A stretch of 64,000 nucleotides of DNA from Acidobacteriota bacterium. GTDB lineage: Bacteria > Acidobacteriota > Thermoanaerobaculia > UBA5066. The notes below the pieces were generated by a model. The model saw only the letters and a program-made list of their open reading frames with translations, was not told where the DNA came from and did not search any database. Positions 50,746-58,010 of this stretch are shown piece by piece (the stretch's first letter is position 1; each line of letters opens with the position of its first letter). The translations under genes were made by a program, and so were the position numbers. The stretch lies in NCBI GenBank assembly GCA_029781975.1, contig JAKOVQ010000003.1, positions 124,001-188,000 of the forward strand. The letters are read 5' to 3'.

Positions 50746-51122
50746 CGTTTCTCCTTCCGATCGGTCGAACCGGGGGCGTCGTTCGTGGTCGTCGATCTGC
50801 CGCACGGCCTGCACCCCGGCCTCGACCTGCGCGACGGGCAGACCGGTCCCCCCTCGATCCGGAGGGCCTTCCCCCGGGTGAGGGCGTCGGCCACCTTCCG
50901 GCGGGCGGCCTCGACGACGCGGCCGAACGTCGGGCGCGAGACCCCCATCCTCAGCCCGGCCTCGTCGTGATGGAGGCCCTCGAGGTCCGCCAGCCGAAGC
51001 GCCTCCAGCTCGTCGAGCGTCAGGACGACCTCCTCCAGGAAGACCGCGGGGACGCCGGCCGGCTTGAAGAGCGGGGCCGCGGGGCGGCAGGTGACGTGGC
51101 GGAGGCACGCGGGGCGCGGCAC
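50742..51122 (-). CDS. DUF134 family putative DNA-binding regulator
   Basis: 126 residues. The N-terminal CRPAAPLFKPAGVP segment and the helix-turn-helix VVLTLDELEALRLADLEGLHHDEAGLRMGVSRPTFGRVVEAARRKVADAL fit the DUF134 family, a sigma-70 region-4-like DNA-binding domain. The Cys-rich end (CPSRRSRPGCRPC) could bind a metal or cluster. It lies next to a palindrome at 51136 in its own upstream region, which suggests autoregulation. Confidence 0.85.
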   Translation of the reverse strand: MPRPACLRHVTCRPAAPLFKPAGVPAVFLEEVVLTLDELEALRLADLEGLHHDEAGLRMGVSRPTFGRVVEAARRKVADALTRGKALRIEGGPVCPSRRSRPGCRPCGRSTTTNDAPGSTDRKEKR

Positions 51123-51135
51123 GGTCCCTCATTAT

Positions 51136-51147
51136 GAGCATTTGCTC
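51136..51147. promoter_or_regulatory. Putative operator upstream of the DUF134 gene
   Basis: GAGCA-TT-TGCTC is a perfect short inverted repeat in an AT-rich island (ATTATGAGCATTTGCTCGAA) fourteen bases before the DUF134 start. It is the likely binding site of that regulator or another dimeric protein. Confidence 0.5.
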
Positions 51148-51192
51148 GAAAATGGGAAGCCCCGCCGGGGAGACCGGCTCGCGGGGCGCCCC

Positions 51193-51230
51193 GCGCGCAC
51201 CCTGTTCCATGCGCGCACTCTGTTGCAACA
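51193..51230. repeat. Tandem direct repeats and palindrome before the octaheme cytochrome operon
   Basis: GCGCGCACCCTGTT (51193-51206) and GCGCGCACTCTGTT (51211-51224) differ by one base and are 18 bases apart. The second runs into the perfect palindrome TGTTGCAACA (51221-51230). This is the main visible structure in the 387-bp gene-free stretch and looks like a control site for one of the divergent units. Confidence 0.45.
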
Positions 51231-51471
51231 CCGTGCGCGCGGCGGCTCGCCGGAGACGGCGCGGACGACGCCCTCGCGAGACCGCGAGAAGCGTGGGCGG
51301 CCGCGCGCAGCCCGGCGCGGAGCGGGTTCCCGAGCGGGCGGGCCGCCGGGACCGATCGCTTCCCGCGGCGCTGGCGTCCTTCTTGAAAGGGTCGACGGGG
51401 CCGGTCGACGGCCGCGATCACGAGGCGCCAGGAACGGACGACGGCGCGCCCCGAGCCCGGAGGACGAACTG

Positions 51472-51513
51472 ATGAAGAGAAGACATCGACTCGCAGAGGA
51501 CGGCGGCAGATGA
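51472..51513 (+). CDS. Possible 13-residue leader peptide coupled to the octaheme cytochrome
   Basis: A short reading frame, MKRRHRLAEDGGR, has a better Shine-Dalgarno sequence (GGAGG, eight bases upstream) than the cytochrome itself. Its TGA overlaps the cytochrome ATG (ATGA at 51510-51513). Such an arrangement allows translational coupling. Arg-rich, no obvious attenuator. Confidence 0.35.
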   Translation: MKRRHRLAEDGGR

Positions 51514-53078
51514 GACGGATCCTGCTCGCGCTCCTCGCCCTGGCCGCCGTCGCGGGCCTTTCCTTCGCCGCCCTCCGGAAGAACGAGGCGGAGCCGACGC
51601 CCCTCGCCCTGCTGAAGGAGCGCTTCGCGCACAAGGTGAAGCCGTCGGTCGACCATACGCGCTTCGCCCAGCTCAAGGTCGCGTTCAAGAGGCCCCAGGA
51701 CGTCACCGCGGCGTGCATCTCCTGCCACAACGGGCGGGCCGCCGAGGTGATGAAGTCGTCGCACTGGAGCTGGGACCGGACGGAGTACGTCGAGGGGAAG
51801 GGGATCCGGGCGATCGGCAAGAAGAACGTCCTGAACAACTTCTGCATCGGGGTGTCGGGCAGCCAGCAGACGTGCGACAAGTGCCACATCGGCTACGGAT
51901 GGGCGGACGCTTCGTTCGACCTGAAGGACCCCCTCAACGTCGACTGCCTCGCCTGCCACGACAACACCTCGACCTACGTGAAGGCTGCAGGGGCGGCGGG
52001 GATGCCCGACCCCTCCGTCGACCTGACCAACGTCGCGCAGCACGTCGGCCGGCCGCAGAGGTCGGACTGTGGCACCTGCCACTTCTTCGGCGGCGGCGGC
52101 AACAACGTGAAGCACGGGGACCTGGAGAAGGCGCTCTTCGACCCCTCGCGCGACGTGGACGTCCACATGGCCTCCGACGGCGTCGACATGCAGTGCGTCG
52201 ACTGCCACACGGCGAGCCAGCACCAGATCCTCGGGAAGGCGTACTCGCTCTCCTCGATGAACCGGAACCGGGTGGAGTGCGAGAGCTGTCACGGCCCGAT
52301 GCCCCACGCCGACGACGTCCTGAACGACCACACCTACAAGGTGGCTTGCCAGACCTGCCACATCCCGACGTACGCCAAGGTCAACCCGACGAAGCTCTCC
52401 TGGGACTGGTCCAAGGCGGGGAAGCTGAAGGACGGCAAGCCGTACGAGCAGAAGGACGCGAGCGGGACCGACGTCTACATGTCGATCAAGGGGTCATTCG
52501 TCTGGGGCAAGAACCTCGAGCCCGACTACGTCTGGTTCGACGGGACGGCCTCGCACTACCTGATCGGCGACACGTTCGACCCGACGAAGCCCCTCGTCCT
52601 GAATCCGCTCGACGGCAGCTACGACGACCCGGACTCGAAGATCGTCCCGGTCAAGATCCATCGGGCCAACCAGATCTACGACACCCGGAACCGGTACCTG
52701 ATCCAGCCGAAGCTCTACTCGTCGCATCCCGGCGACGGCGGCTACTGGGGAGACTTCAGCTGGGAGAGGGCGGCCGAGGAGGGGATGAAGGACGTGGGCC
52801 TCCCGTACAGCGGGCACTACGGGTTCGCCCGGACCGAGATGTACTGGCCCCTGAACCACATGATCGCGCCGAAGGAGAAGGCCGTCTCGTGCGGCGAGTG
52901 CCACACGCGCCAGGGCGGGCGGCTCGCGAAGCTGGGGGGCTTCTACATGCCGGGGCGGGACCGCAGCCCGTGGGTCGATCGCTTCGGCGTCGGTCTCCTC
53001 GCCCTCACCCTCGTCGGCGTAGCGGTCCACGGCGGGGCACGGTTCGCGTTCCGCAACCACGGACAGGGAGAGAAGTGA
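51510..53078 (+). CDS. Octaheme c-type cytochrome, tetrathionate reductase (Otr) family
   Basis: 522 residues. The signal anchor at the N-terminus is followed by eight CxxCH haem sites: CISCH 69, CDKCH 122, CLACH 146, CGTCH 187, CVDCH 229, CESCH 257, CQTCH 280 and CGECH near 460. NNFCIGVSGSQQTCDKCHIGYGW is a family hallmark. A C-terminal hydrophobic segment (VGLLALTLVGVAVHGG) anchors it in the membrane. Otr from Shewanella reduces tetrathionate, nitrite and hydroxylamine in vitro. The gene is one base before the cytochrome b gene, so a quinone-linked periplasmic oxidoreductase is likely. Confidence 0.9.
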   Translation: MRRILLALLALAAVAGLSFAALRKNEAEPTPLALLKERFAHKVKPSVDHTRFAQLKVAFKRPQDVTAACISCHNGRAAEVMKSSHWSWDRTEYVEGKGIRAIGKKNVLNNFCIGVSGSQQTCDKCHIGYGWADASFDLKDPLNVDCLACHDNTSTYVKAAGAAGMPDPSVDLTNVAQHVGRPQRSDCGTCHFFGGGGNNVKHGDLEKALFDPSRDVDVHMASDGVDMQCVDCHTASQHQILGKAYSLSSMNRNRVECESCHGPMPHADDVLNDHTYKVACQTCHIPTYAKVNPTKLSWDWSKAGKLKDGKPYEQKDASGTDVYMSIKGSFVWGKNLEPDYVWFDGTASHYLIGDTFDPTKPLVLNPLDGSYDDPDSKIVPVKIHRANQIYDTRNRYLIQPKLYSSHPGDGGYWGDFSWERAAEEGMKDVGLPYSGHYGFARTEMYWPLNHMIAPKEKAVSCGECHTRQGGRLAKLGGFYMPGRDRSPWVDRFGVGLLALTLVGVAVHGGARFAFRNHGQGEK

Positions 53079-53079
53079 G

Positions 53080-53772
53080 ATGAAGCGCACCTACGTCTAC
53101 CGGTCGTTCGAGAGGTTCTGGCACTGGACCCAGGCGGCCCTCATCCTCTTCCTCGCGGTCACCGGCTTCGAGATCCACGGCTCGTTCCGCTTCTTCGGGT
53201 TCGACCACGCGGTCCACTACCACGCCGTCGCGGCCTGGAGCTTTCTCGTCCTGATCGTCTTCGCGATCTTCTGGCACTTCACGACGGGCGAGTGGAAGCA
53301 GTACGTCCCCACCTGGGAGCACCTGCGGGCGCAGGCCGACTACTACGTCTTCGGCATCTTCCGAAACGCGCCCCACCCGACGAAGAAGACGGTCCTCTCC
53401 AAGCTGAACCCGCTCCAGAAGCTGACCTACGCCGGCCTGAAGCTCCTCGTCATCCCGGGTGTCGTCGTCTCGGGGCTCCTCTACATGTTCTACCGCTATC
53501 CCCAGCGCCACGAGGTCCTCGGGCTCAACGTCCGGAGCCTCCAGACCATCGCGGTCCTCCACACGGCGGGGGCGTTCCTCCTCGTGACCTTCCTCGTCGC
53601 CCACCTCTACCTGATGACGACGGGCCACACGGTGACCTCGAACCTGAAGGCGATGATCACCGGCTACGAAGCCCTGGAGCCCGACCCGCCGCCGGTCCGG
53701 GCGGAGTCGCCGTCCCCTTCCCCTGCCGGCGGGCCCGTGGCGGCGCTCGACGCGATCGCCGTGGCCGACTGA
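53080..53772 (+). CDS. Membrane cytochrome b (quinol dehydrogenase partner of Otr)
   Basis: 230 residues with four hydrophobic segments. Haem-binding histidines sit in SFERFWHWTQAALILFL, HAVAAWSFLVLIVFAIFWHF and HTAGAFLLVTFLVAHLYLM, like di-haem b cytochromes of the formate dehydrogenase/hydrogenase/thiosulfate reductase type. It is one base from the octaheme gene and ten from the YeeE short half, so one operon. It presumably transfers electrons between quinone and the octaheme protein. The last 30 residues are Pro/Ala-rich. Confidence 0.88.
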   Translation: MKRTYVYRSFERFWHWTQAALILFLAVTGFEIHGSFRFFGFDHAVHYHAVAAWSFLVLIVFAIFWHFTTGEWKQYVPTWEHLRAQADYYVFGIFRNAPHPTKKTVLSKLNPLQKLTYAGLKLLVIPGVVVSGLLYMFYRYPQRHEVLGLNVRSLQTIAVLHTAGAFLLVTFLVAHLYLMTTGHTVTSNLKAMITGYEALEPDPPPVRAESPSPSPAGGPVAALDAIAVAD

Positions 53773-53782
53773 GAGGCTTCCG

Positions 53783-54313
53783 ATGAGCTCGAGATACATG
53801 AACCCCTACCTCGCCGGCTTCCTCCTCGGGATGGTCCTCCTGGCGACGATCTTCGTGACGGGCCGCGGTCTCGGCGCGAGCGGCGCGCTGAAGAGCGTGG
53901 TCGTCGCCGCGGTCGACGGGGCGGCACCGGCCCACGCGGAGAGGTCCGCCTTCTACTCCCACTACGTCGGCCCCGGGAAGGAGAGCCCGCTCAAGGCGTG
54001 GCTCGTCTTCGAGGTGGCGGGCGTCCTGATCGGCGCGTTCCTCTCGGGGCTCGTCTCCGACAGGCTCATGCTCGTGACCGAGGCCGGGCCCGGGATCTCC
54101 TCCCGGGCGAGGTGGCTCTTCGCCGCGGCGGGAGGGGCGCTCTTCGGCATCGGCGCCCAGCTGGCTCGCGGCTGCACGAGCGGGGCGGCGCTGAGCGGGA
54201 TGGCCGTCCTGTCGACCGCAGGCTTCGTGACGATGCTCGCGATCTTCGGCACCGGGTACCTCGTGGCCTGGTTCGTCCGCGGCCTCTGGCTGGGCCAGAA
54301 GGCGGAGAGGTGA
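53783..54313 (+). CDS. YeeE/YedE transporter short half (right copy)
   Basis: 176 residues, clearly paralogous to the left copy at 44659: FYSHYVGPGKESPLKAWLVFEVAGVLIG and AQLARGCTSGAALSGMA (C131 as the relay Cys). Four to five hydrophobic segments. The two short halves are similar in length and order but diverged outside these motifs, so this is an old duplication or separate acquisition. Confidence 0.87.
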   Translation: MSSRYMNPYLAGFLLGMVLLATIFVTGRGLGASGALKSVVVAAVDGAAPAHAERSAFYSHYVGPGKESPLKAWLVFEVAGVLIGAFLSGLVSDRLMLVTEAGPGISSRARWLFAAAGGALFGIGAQLARGCTSGAALSGMAVLSTAGFVTMLAIFGTGYLVAWFVRGLWLGQKAER

Positions 54314-54317
54314 CGTC

Positions 54318-55514
54318 GTGGGGCCCTTCGTTCCGGACCTGATCTCCGACCAGCTCAACCTCGTCGTCGCCCTCGTCCTCGGGATCGCCTTCGGGTTCGT
54401 CCTCGAGCAGGCGGGCTTCTCGTCGTCCCGGAGGCTCGCCGGCGTCTTCTACGGGTACGACTTCACGGTCCTGAGGGTCTTCTTCACGGCTGCCGCGACC
54501 GCGATGGCCGGCGTCCTCCTCCTGGGGGCCGCGGGGCTCCTCGACCTCGACGTCATCTTCGTCAACCCGACGTGGCTCGCCCCGGCGATCGTGGGGGGCG
54601 CGATCATGGGTGTCGGGTTCCTCCTCGGCGGCTACTGTCCCGGGACGAGCGTCTGCGCCGCGGCGATCGGCAAGGTCGACGCGATGGCGTTCGTGGGAGG
54701 CGGGCTCCTCGGCATCTTCGGCTTCGCCGAGGTCTACCCGAGGATCCGGACGTTCGACGAGTCGACCTTCCTCGGCCCGATCAAGGTCTACCAGTCCCTC
54801 CACGTCCCGGCCGGCGTCTTCGCCTTCCTCCTCATCGCCGTCGCCGTCGCGGCGTTCGTCGTGACGACCCGGATCGAGCGGAGAGTGAACCCCTCCGGCG
54901 CCCCTTCCCTCCGGTTCCCCGCGGCCTCGCACAGGCTGGCGGGGGCCGGCCTCCTCGGCGTCGGCGTCCTCCTCCTCTTCACCCCCGACTACAAGGGGCG
55001 CCTCCTCGCGAAGGTCTCCGACCCTGCCTTCGCCGCCGCCCACCCGGTAAAGGTGATGACGGTCGACGAGCTCGCCTTCCGGATCGTGGACCGCGAGCCC
55101 CGGCTCCGGATCGTCGACGTGAGGGACCCGAAGGCCTTTGCCGCGCTCGCCCTCCCGGGGTCGGTCAACGGCTCGGTCCGGGACCTCTTCGGCAAGGAGT
55201 GGCGGGAGGTCGTCGGCCCGCTCCACGTCAGGAAGGTGATCGTCGGCGCGGACGAGGCCCAGGAGCGGACGGCGTACCTGCTCCTCCACGAGCTCGGCTA
55301 CGAGAACCTCGCCGTCCTCGAAGGAGGCTTCCCGGCGTTCGAGAGGACGATCCTGGAGCCGATCATGCTCGTCTCGACGGGGAGCCGGTGGGACGGGGAC
55401 GTCCGGCGGTTCCGCGAGTCGGCCCGGACGGAGATCCTCCGGATGGTGAAGGAGGCGAAGGCCTCGGGGCAGAAGAAGCCGAAGAAGGAAAAGAAGATCC
55501 AGGGAGGCTGCTGA
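54318..55514 (+). CDS. YeeE/YedE transporter half fused to a Cys-less rhodanese domain with a GGC tail (right copy)
   Basis: 398 residues from the GTG at 54318 (GGAGAGG upstream). Membrane part 1-185 with LGGYCPGTSVC (C107 and C113). Another hydrophobic segment at 207-222 leads to a rhodanese-like domain (246-345: VDELAFRIVDREPRLRIVDVRDPKAFAALALPG, LAVLEGGFPAFER). The catalytic loop reads VIVGADEAQERTA, with G310 where rhodaneses have Cys. The end is a Lys-rich linker, KKPKKEKKIQGGC, with Cys398 last. It matches the left copy in all three odd features. Confidence 0.87.
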   Translation: MGPFVPDLISDQLNLVVALVLGIAFGFVLEQAGFSSSRRLAGVFYGYDFTVLRVFFTAAATAMAGVLLLGAAGLLDLDVIFVNPTWLAPAIVGGAIMGVGFLLGGYCPGTSVCAAAIGKVDAMAFVGGGLLGIFGFAEVYPRIRTFDESTFLGPIKVYQSLHVPAGVFAFLLIAVAVAAFVVTTRIERRVNPSGAPSLRFPAASHRLAGAGLLGVGVLLLFTPDYKGRLLAKVSDPAFAAAHPVKVMTVDELAFRIVDREPRLRIVDVRDPKAFAALALPGSVNGSVRDLFGKEWREVVGPLHVRKVIVGADEAQERTAYLLLHELGYENLAVLEGGFPAFERTILEPIMLVSTGSRWDGDVRRFRESARTEILRMVKEAKASGQKKPKKEKKIQGGC

Positions 55515-55639
55515 GGCGACGCGCCCCCCCTTCTCGGATAGACTGCCTTCGTCGATTCCCGCTTTCGCGGCTCCGTCGCCCTGGACGAGACCTGCTGCAG
55601 ACGCCGGGCGAGGGCCGCCGCTCGAGGGAAGGAGGCCCG

Positions 55640-57097
55640 ATGTCCCGACTCGTCGTCCTCGGCGCTGGGATCGCGGGACAGACCGCGGCCCTCCACGCGC
55701 GGCGCAAGCTCGGCCGCGACCACGAGGTGGTCGTCGTCTCCCCCAACTCGAGGTGGAACTGGATCCCGTCCAACATCTGGGTCGGCGTCGGCGTGATGAG
55801 GCCCGAGCAGGTGACGTTTCCCCTGCAGCCCGTCTACGAGAAGACCGGGATCACCTTCGTCCAGGCGAAGGCGGTCAGCGTCCACCCCGAGGGCAGGTCG
55901 GGGAGCCCGGGCCCCTACGTCACGGTGGAACAGACGGAGCAGGGGAGGGCCGGGGAGACGGAGATGGTCCCGTACGACTACCTGATCAACGCGACCGGGC
56001 CCAAGCTGAACTTCGGGGCGACGAAGGGCCTCGGTCCCTCGGCGAACAGCCTCTCCGTCTGCACCTACGACCACGCGGCCCACGCGTCGAAGGCCCTGGA
56101 CGAGGCGGTCGAGCGGATGAGGAAGGGGGAGAAGCAGACCCTCCTCGTCGGGACCGGCCACGGGAACTGCACCTGCCAGGGCGCGGCGTTCGAGTACATC
56201 TTCAACGTGGAGTTCGAGCTGCGGCGACGCGGCGTGAGGGAGAAGGCCCGGATCGTCTGGCTCTCGAACGAGCACGAGCTCGGCGACTTCGGGATGGGGG
56301 GGATGTTCATCCGCCGCGGCGGCTACGTCACCCACAGCCGGGTCTTCACGGAGTCGCTCTTCACCGAGCGGGGGATCGAGTGGGTGACCCGCGCCCACGT
56401 CCAGGAGGTCGCCCCGGGCGAGGTCTCCTTCGAGACCCTCGACGGGGAGGAGAGGAGCCTGAAGTTCGACTTCGGGATGCTCCTCCCGCCGTTCTCGGGC
56501 GTCGGGCTGAAGGCGTACGACGCAGCCGGAGGCGACATCACGTCCCGGCTCTTCGCGGCGAATGGCTTCATGCTCGTCGACGGCGACTACGCGAAAAAGC
56601 CCTACGAGGAGTGGTCCCCGGACGACTGGCCGAAGACCTACCAGTCGCCCGCGTACCCGAACGTCTTCGCGGTCGGGATCGCGTTCGCCCCGCCGCACGC
56701 GATCTCCAAGCCGATGACGAGCCCGAAGGGGACGCCGATCTTCCCGACGCCGCCGCGGACCGGCATGCCCTCCGGGGTCATGGCGCGCGAGGTGGCCTTC
56801 AACGTCGTCGACATGATGACCGGGAAGGAGAAGGCGCCGACGCGGAAGGCGTCGCTCGCCCACATGGGGGCCGCGTGCATCGCCTCGGCGGGCGCCAGCC
56901 CGCTGAGGGGGACGGCCGTCTCGATGACGGTCTTCCCGATCATCCCCGACTTCAAGGCCTACCCCGACACGGGGCGGGAGCTCCGCTACACCTCCGGCGA
57001 GATCGGCCTGGCCGGCCACTGGATCAAGCACCTCCTCCACTTCGGCTTCATCTACAAGGCGAAGGCGAACCCTCTCTGGGTCGCGATCCCCGAGTGA
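55640..57097 (+). CDS. sqr: Sulfide:quinone oxidoreductase-like flavoprotein
   Basis: 485 residues. FAD fold: LVVLGAGIAGQTAALHARRKL at the start and YDYLINATGPKLNFG. Redox-active cysteine candidates are C141 (SVCTYDHA), C177 and C179 (NCTCQGAAFEY), with another in GAACIASAG near 420. The C-terminal amphipathic part (HWIKHLLHFGFIYKAK) fits membrane association. SQR oxidises sulfide to polysulfide and reduces quinone. The Cys arrangement differs from the best studied type I/II enzymes, so a divergent type or another sulfur substrate is possible. AGGAG precedes the ATG; 125 bp separate it from the YeeE fusion. Confidence 0.82.
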   Translation: MSRLVVLGAGIAGQTAALHARRKLGRDHEVVVVSPNSRWNWIPSNIWVGVGVMRPEQVTFPLQPVYEKTGITFVQAKAVSVHPEGRSGSPGPYVTVEQTEQGRAGETEMVPYDYLINATGPKLNFGATKGLGPSANSLSVCTYDHAAHASKALDEAVERMRKGEKQTLLVGTGHGNCTCQGAAFEYIFNVEFELRRRGVREKARIVWLSNEHELGDFGMGGMFIRRGGYVTHSRVFTESLFTERGIEWVTRAHVQEVAPGEVSFETLDGEERSLKFDFGMLLPPFSGVGLKAYDAAGGDITSRLFAANGFMLVDGDYAKKPYEEWSPDDWPKTYQSPAYPNVFAVGIAFAPPHAISKPMTSPKGTPIFPTPPRTGMPSGVMAREVAFNVVDMMTGKEKAPTRKASLAHMGAACIASAGASPLRGTAVSMTVFPIIPDFKAYPDTGRELRYTSGEIGLAGHWIKHLLHFGFIYKAKANPLWVAIPE

Positions 57098-57117
57098 GAG
57101 GAGAGAGGAGGCGCGAG

Positions 57118-57264
57118 ATGGACGCGAGGACCCCGTTCGGCCAGAGCTACTACCCGCCGATCCCGACGCCGTTCACGAAGCGGATGCGGACGAACCTCCT
57201 CTGGCAGCTCCTCCGGTTCGTGGTCATCAACGTCAAGATCCTGAGGATGGTCCGGAAGCACTGA
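57118..57264 (+). CDS. 48-residue conserved-looking micro-protein of the sqr operon
   Basis: Starts 20 bases after the sqr-like gene with a strong GAGGAGG. The sequence has an N-terminal SYYPPIPTPF segment and a C-terminal amphipathic/hydrophobic helix (LLWQLLRFVVINVKILRMVRKH). It could be a membrane-associated accessory of the flavoprotein. Followed by a hairpin terminator. No known family comes to mind. Confidence 0.65.
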   Translation: MDARTPFGQSYYPPIPTPFTKRMRTNLLWQLLRFVVINVKILRMVRKH

Positions 57265-57280
57265 CGACAAACCAAGCCCG

Positions 57281-57311
57281 CCCGCCGAGGCCGCGACGGG
57301 CCCTCGGCGGG
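57281..57311. terminator. Terminator between the sqr operon and the ferritin-like gene
   Basis: Perfect 10-bp stem (CCCGCCGAGG, 57281-57290, with 57302-57311), loop of 11. On the minus strand it is followed by CTTGGTTTGTCGT. The genes on either side are convergent. Confidence 0.65.
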
Positions 57312-57349
57312 TGCGGGGGACCGGCCGGATTCGTCCGCTTCGGCGAGCG

Positions 57350-57853
57350 CTACCGGCTCCCGCGCGTGACCATCAGCTCGAGGTCCTCCTTCAGGCTCTG
57401 GAGGTCCTCCTCGTGCTCGACCTCCTGCTCGAGGATCGTCAGCGCCAGGTTGTACGTGACCATGTCCTTGTCCCGGGTCGCCTTCATCAGGTCGTTGTAG
57501 ACCGTGATGGCGCACTGCTCGCCCGCGATGTTCTGGTCGAGGACGACGGAGACGTAGGGGTCGGCCGGGGCGTCGTACGCGCACGGGCTCAGCGCGAACC
57601 ACTCCTTCGGGTCGACGGCCGGCGTGCCGCCGAGCTGGATGATCCGGCCCGCAACCAGCGTGGCGTGGTTCAGCTCCTCGGTCGCGTGGAGGGTGAGCTC
57701 CGCCGCGATCGCGTCCTTCATCGGCCCCTTCAGGAGCTTGGCGCCGAGCCAGTACTGGTAGTAGGCGAGCCACTCGCTGGCGTAGGCCGCGTTGAGCATC
57801 CGGACGACCTCGTCCACGTCGATTCCGATGATCTGCCGTCCCCTGGTTCCCAT
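57350..57853 (-). CDS. Ferritin-like di-iron protein
   Basis: 167 residues from ATG 57853. The four-helix-bundle metal ligands are visible: E in NAAYASEWLAYYQYW, ELTLHATEELNHA (ExxH), NIAGEQCAI and EQEVEHEEDLQ (ExxH). This fits a bacterioferritin-like or encapsulated-type ferritin-like protein with a di-iron site. It may store iron or scavenge peroxide, both relevant next to sulfide chemistry. No haem-Met assignment can be made. Confidence 0.85.
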   Translation of the reverse strand: MGTRGRQIIGIDVDEVVRMLNAAYASEWLAYYQYWLGAKLLKGPMKDAIAAELTLHATEELNHATLVAGRIIQLGGTPAVDPKEWFALSPCAYDAPADPYVSVVLDQNIAGEQCAITVYNDLMKATRDKDMVTYNLALTILEQEVEHEEDLQSLKEDLELMVTRGSR

Positions 57854-58010
57854 CGTCGCCTCCTTCTTTCGTCGAAACGGAATGCGACCAGGCTGCCGCA
57901 ACCCGTCATGCTAACTCCGTTCCCCTCGCACGGACCGGATGGCTGGACGCGGCTCGCGCGATCCCACGGGGGAGCTCGGGGGCGGAGGGGCGGGCGCTCC
58001 TTCCGGGCGC

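Noticed and set aside
51193-51230. CRISPR-like or phage attachment repeats
   Set aside because: Only two short direct repeats at 18-bp spacing, with no array or integrase; a regulator site is more likely.
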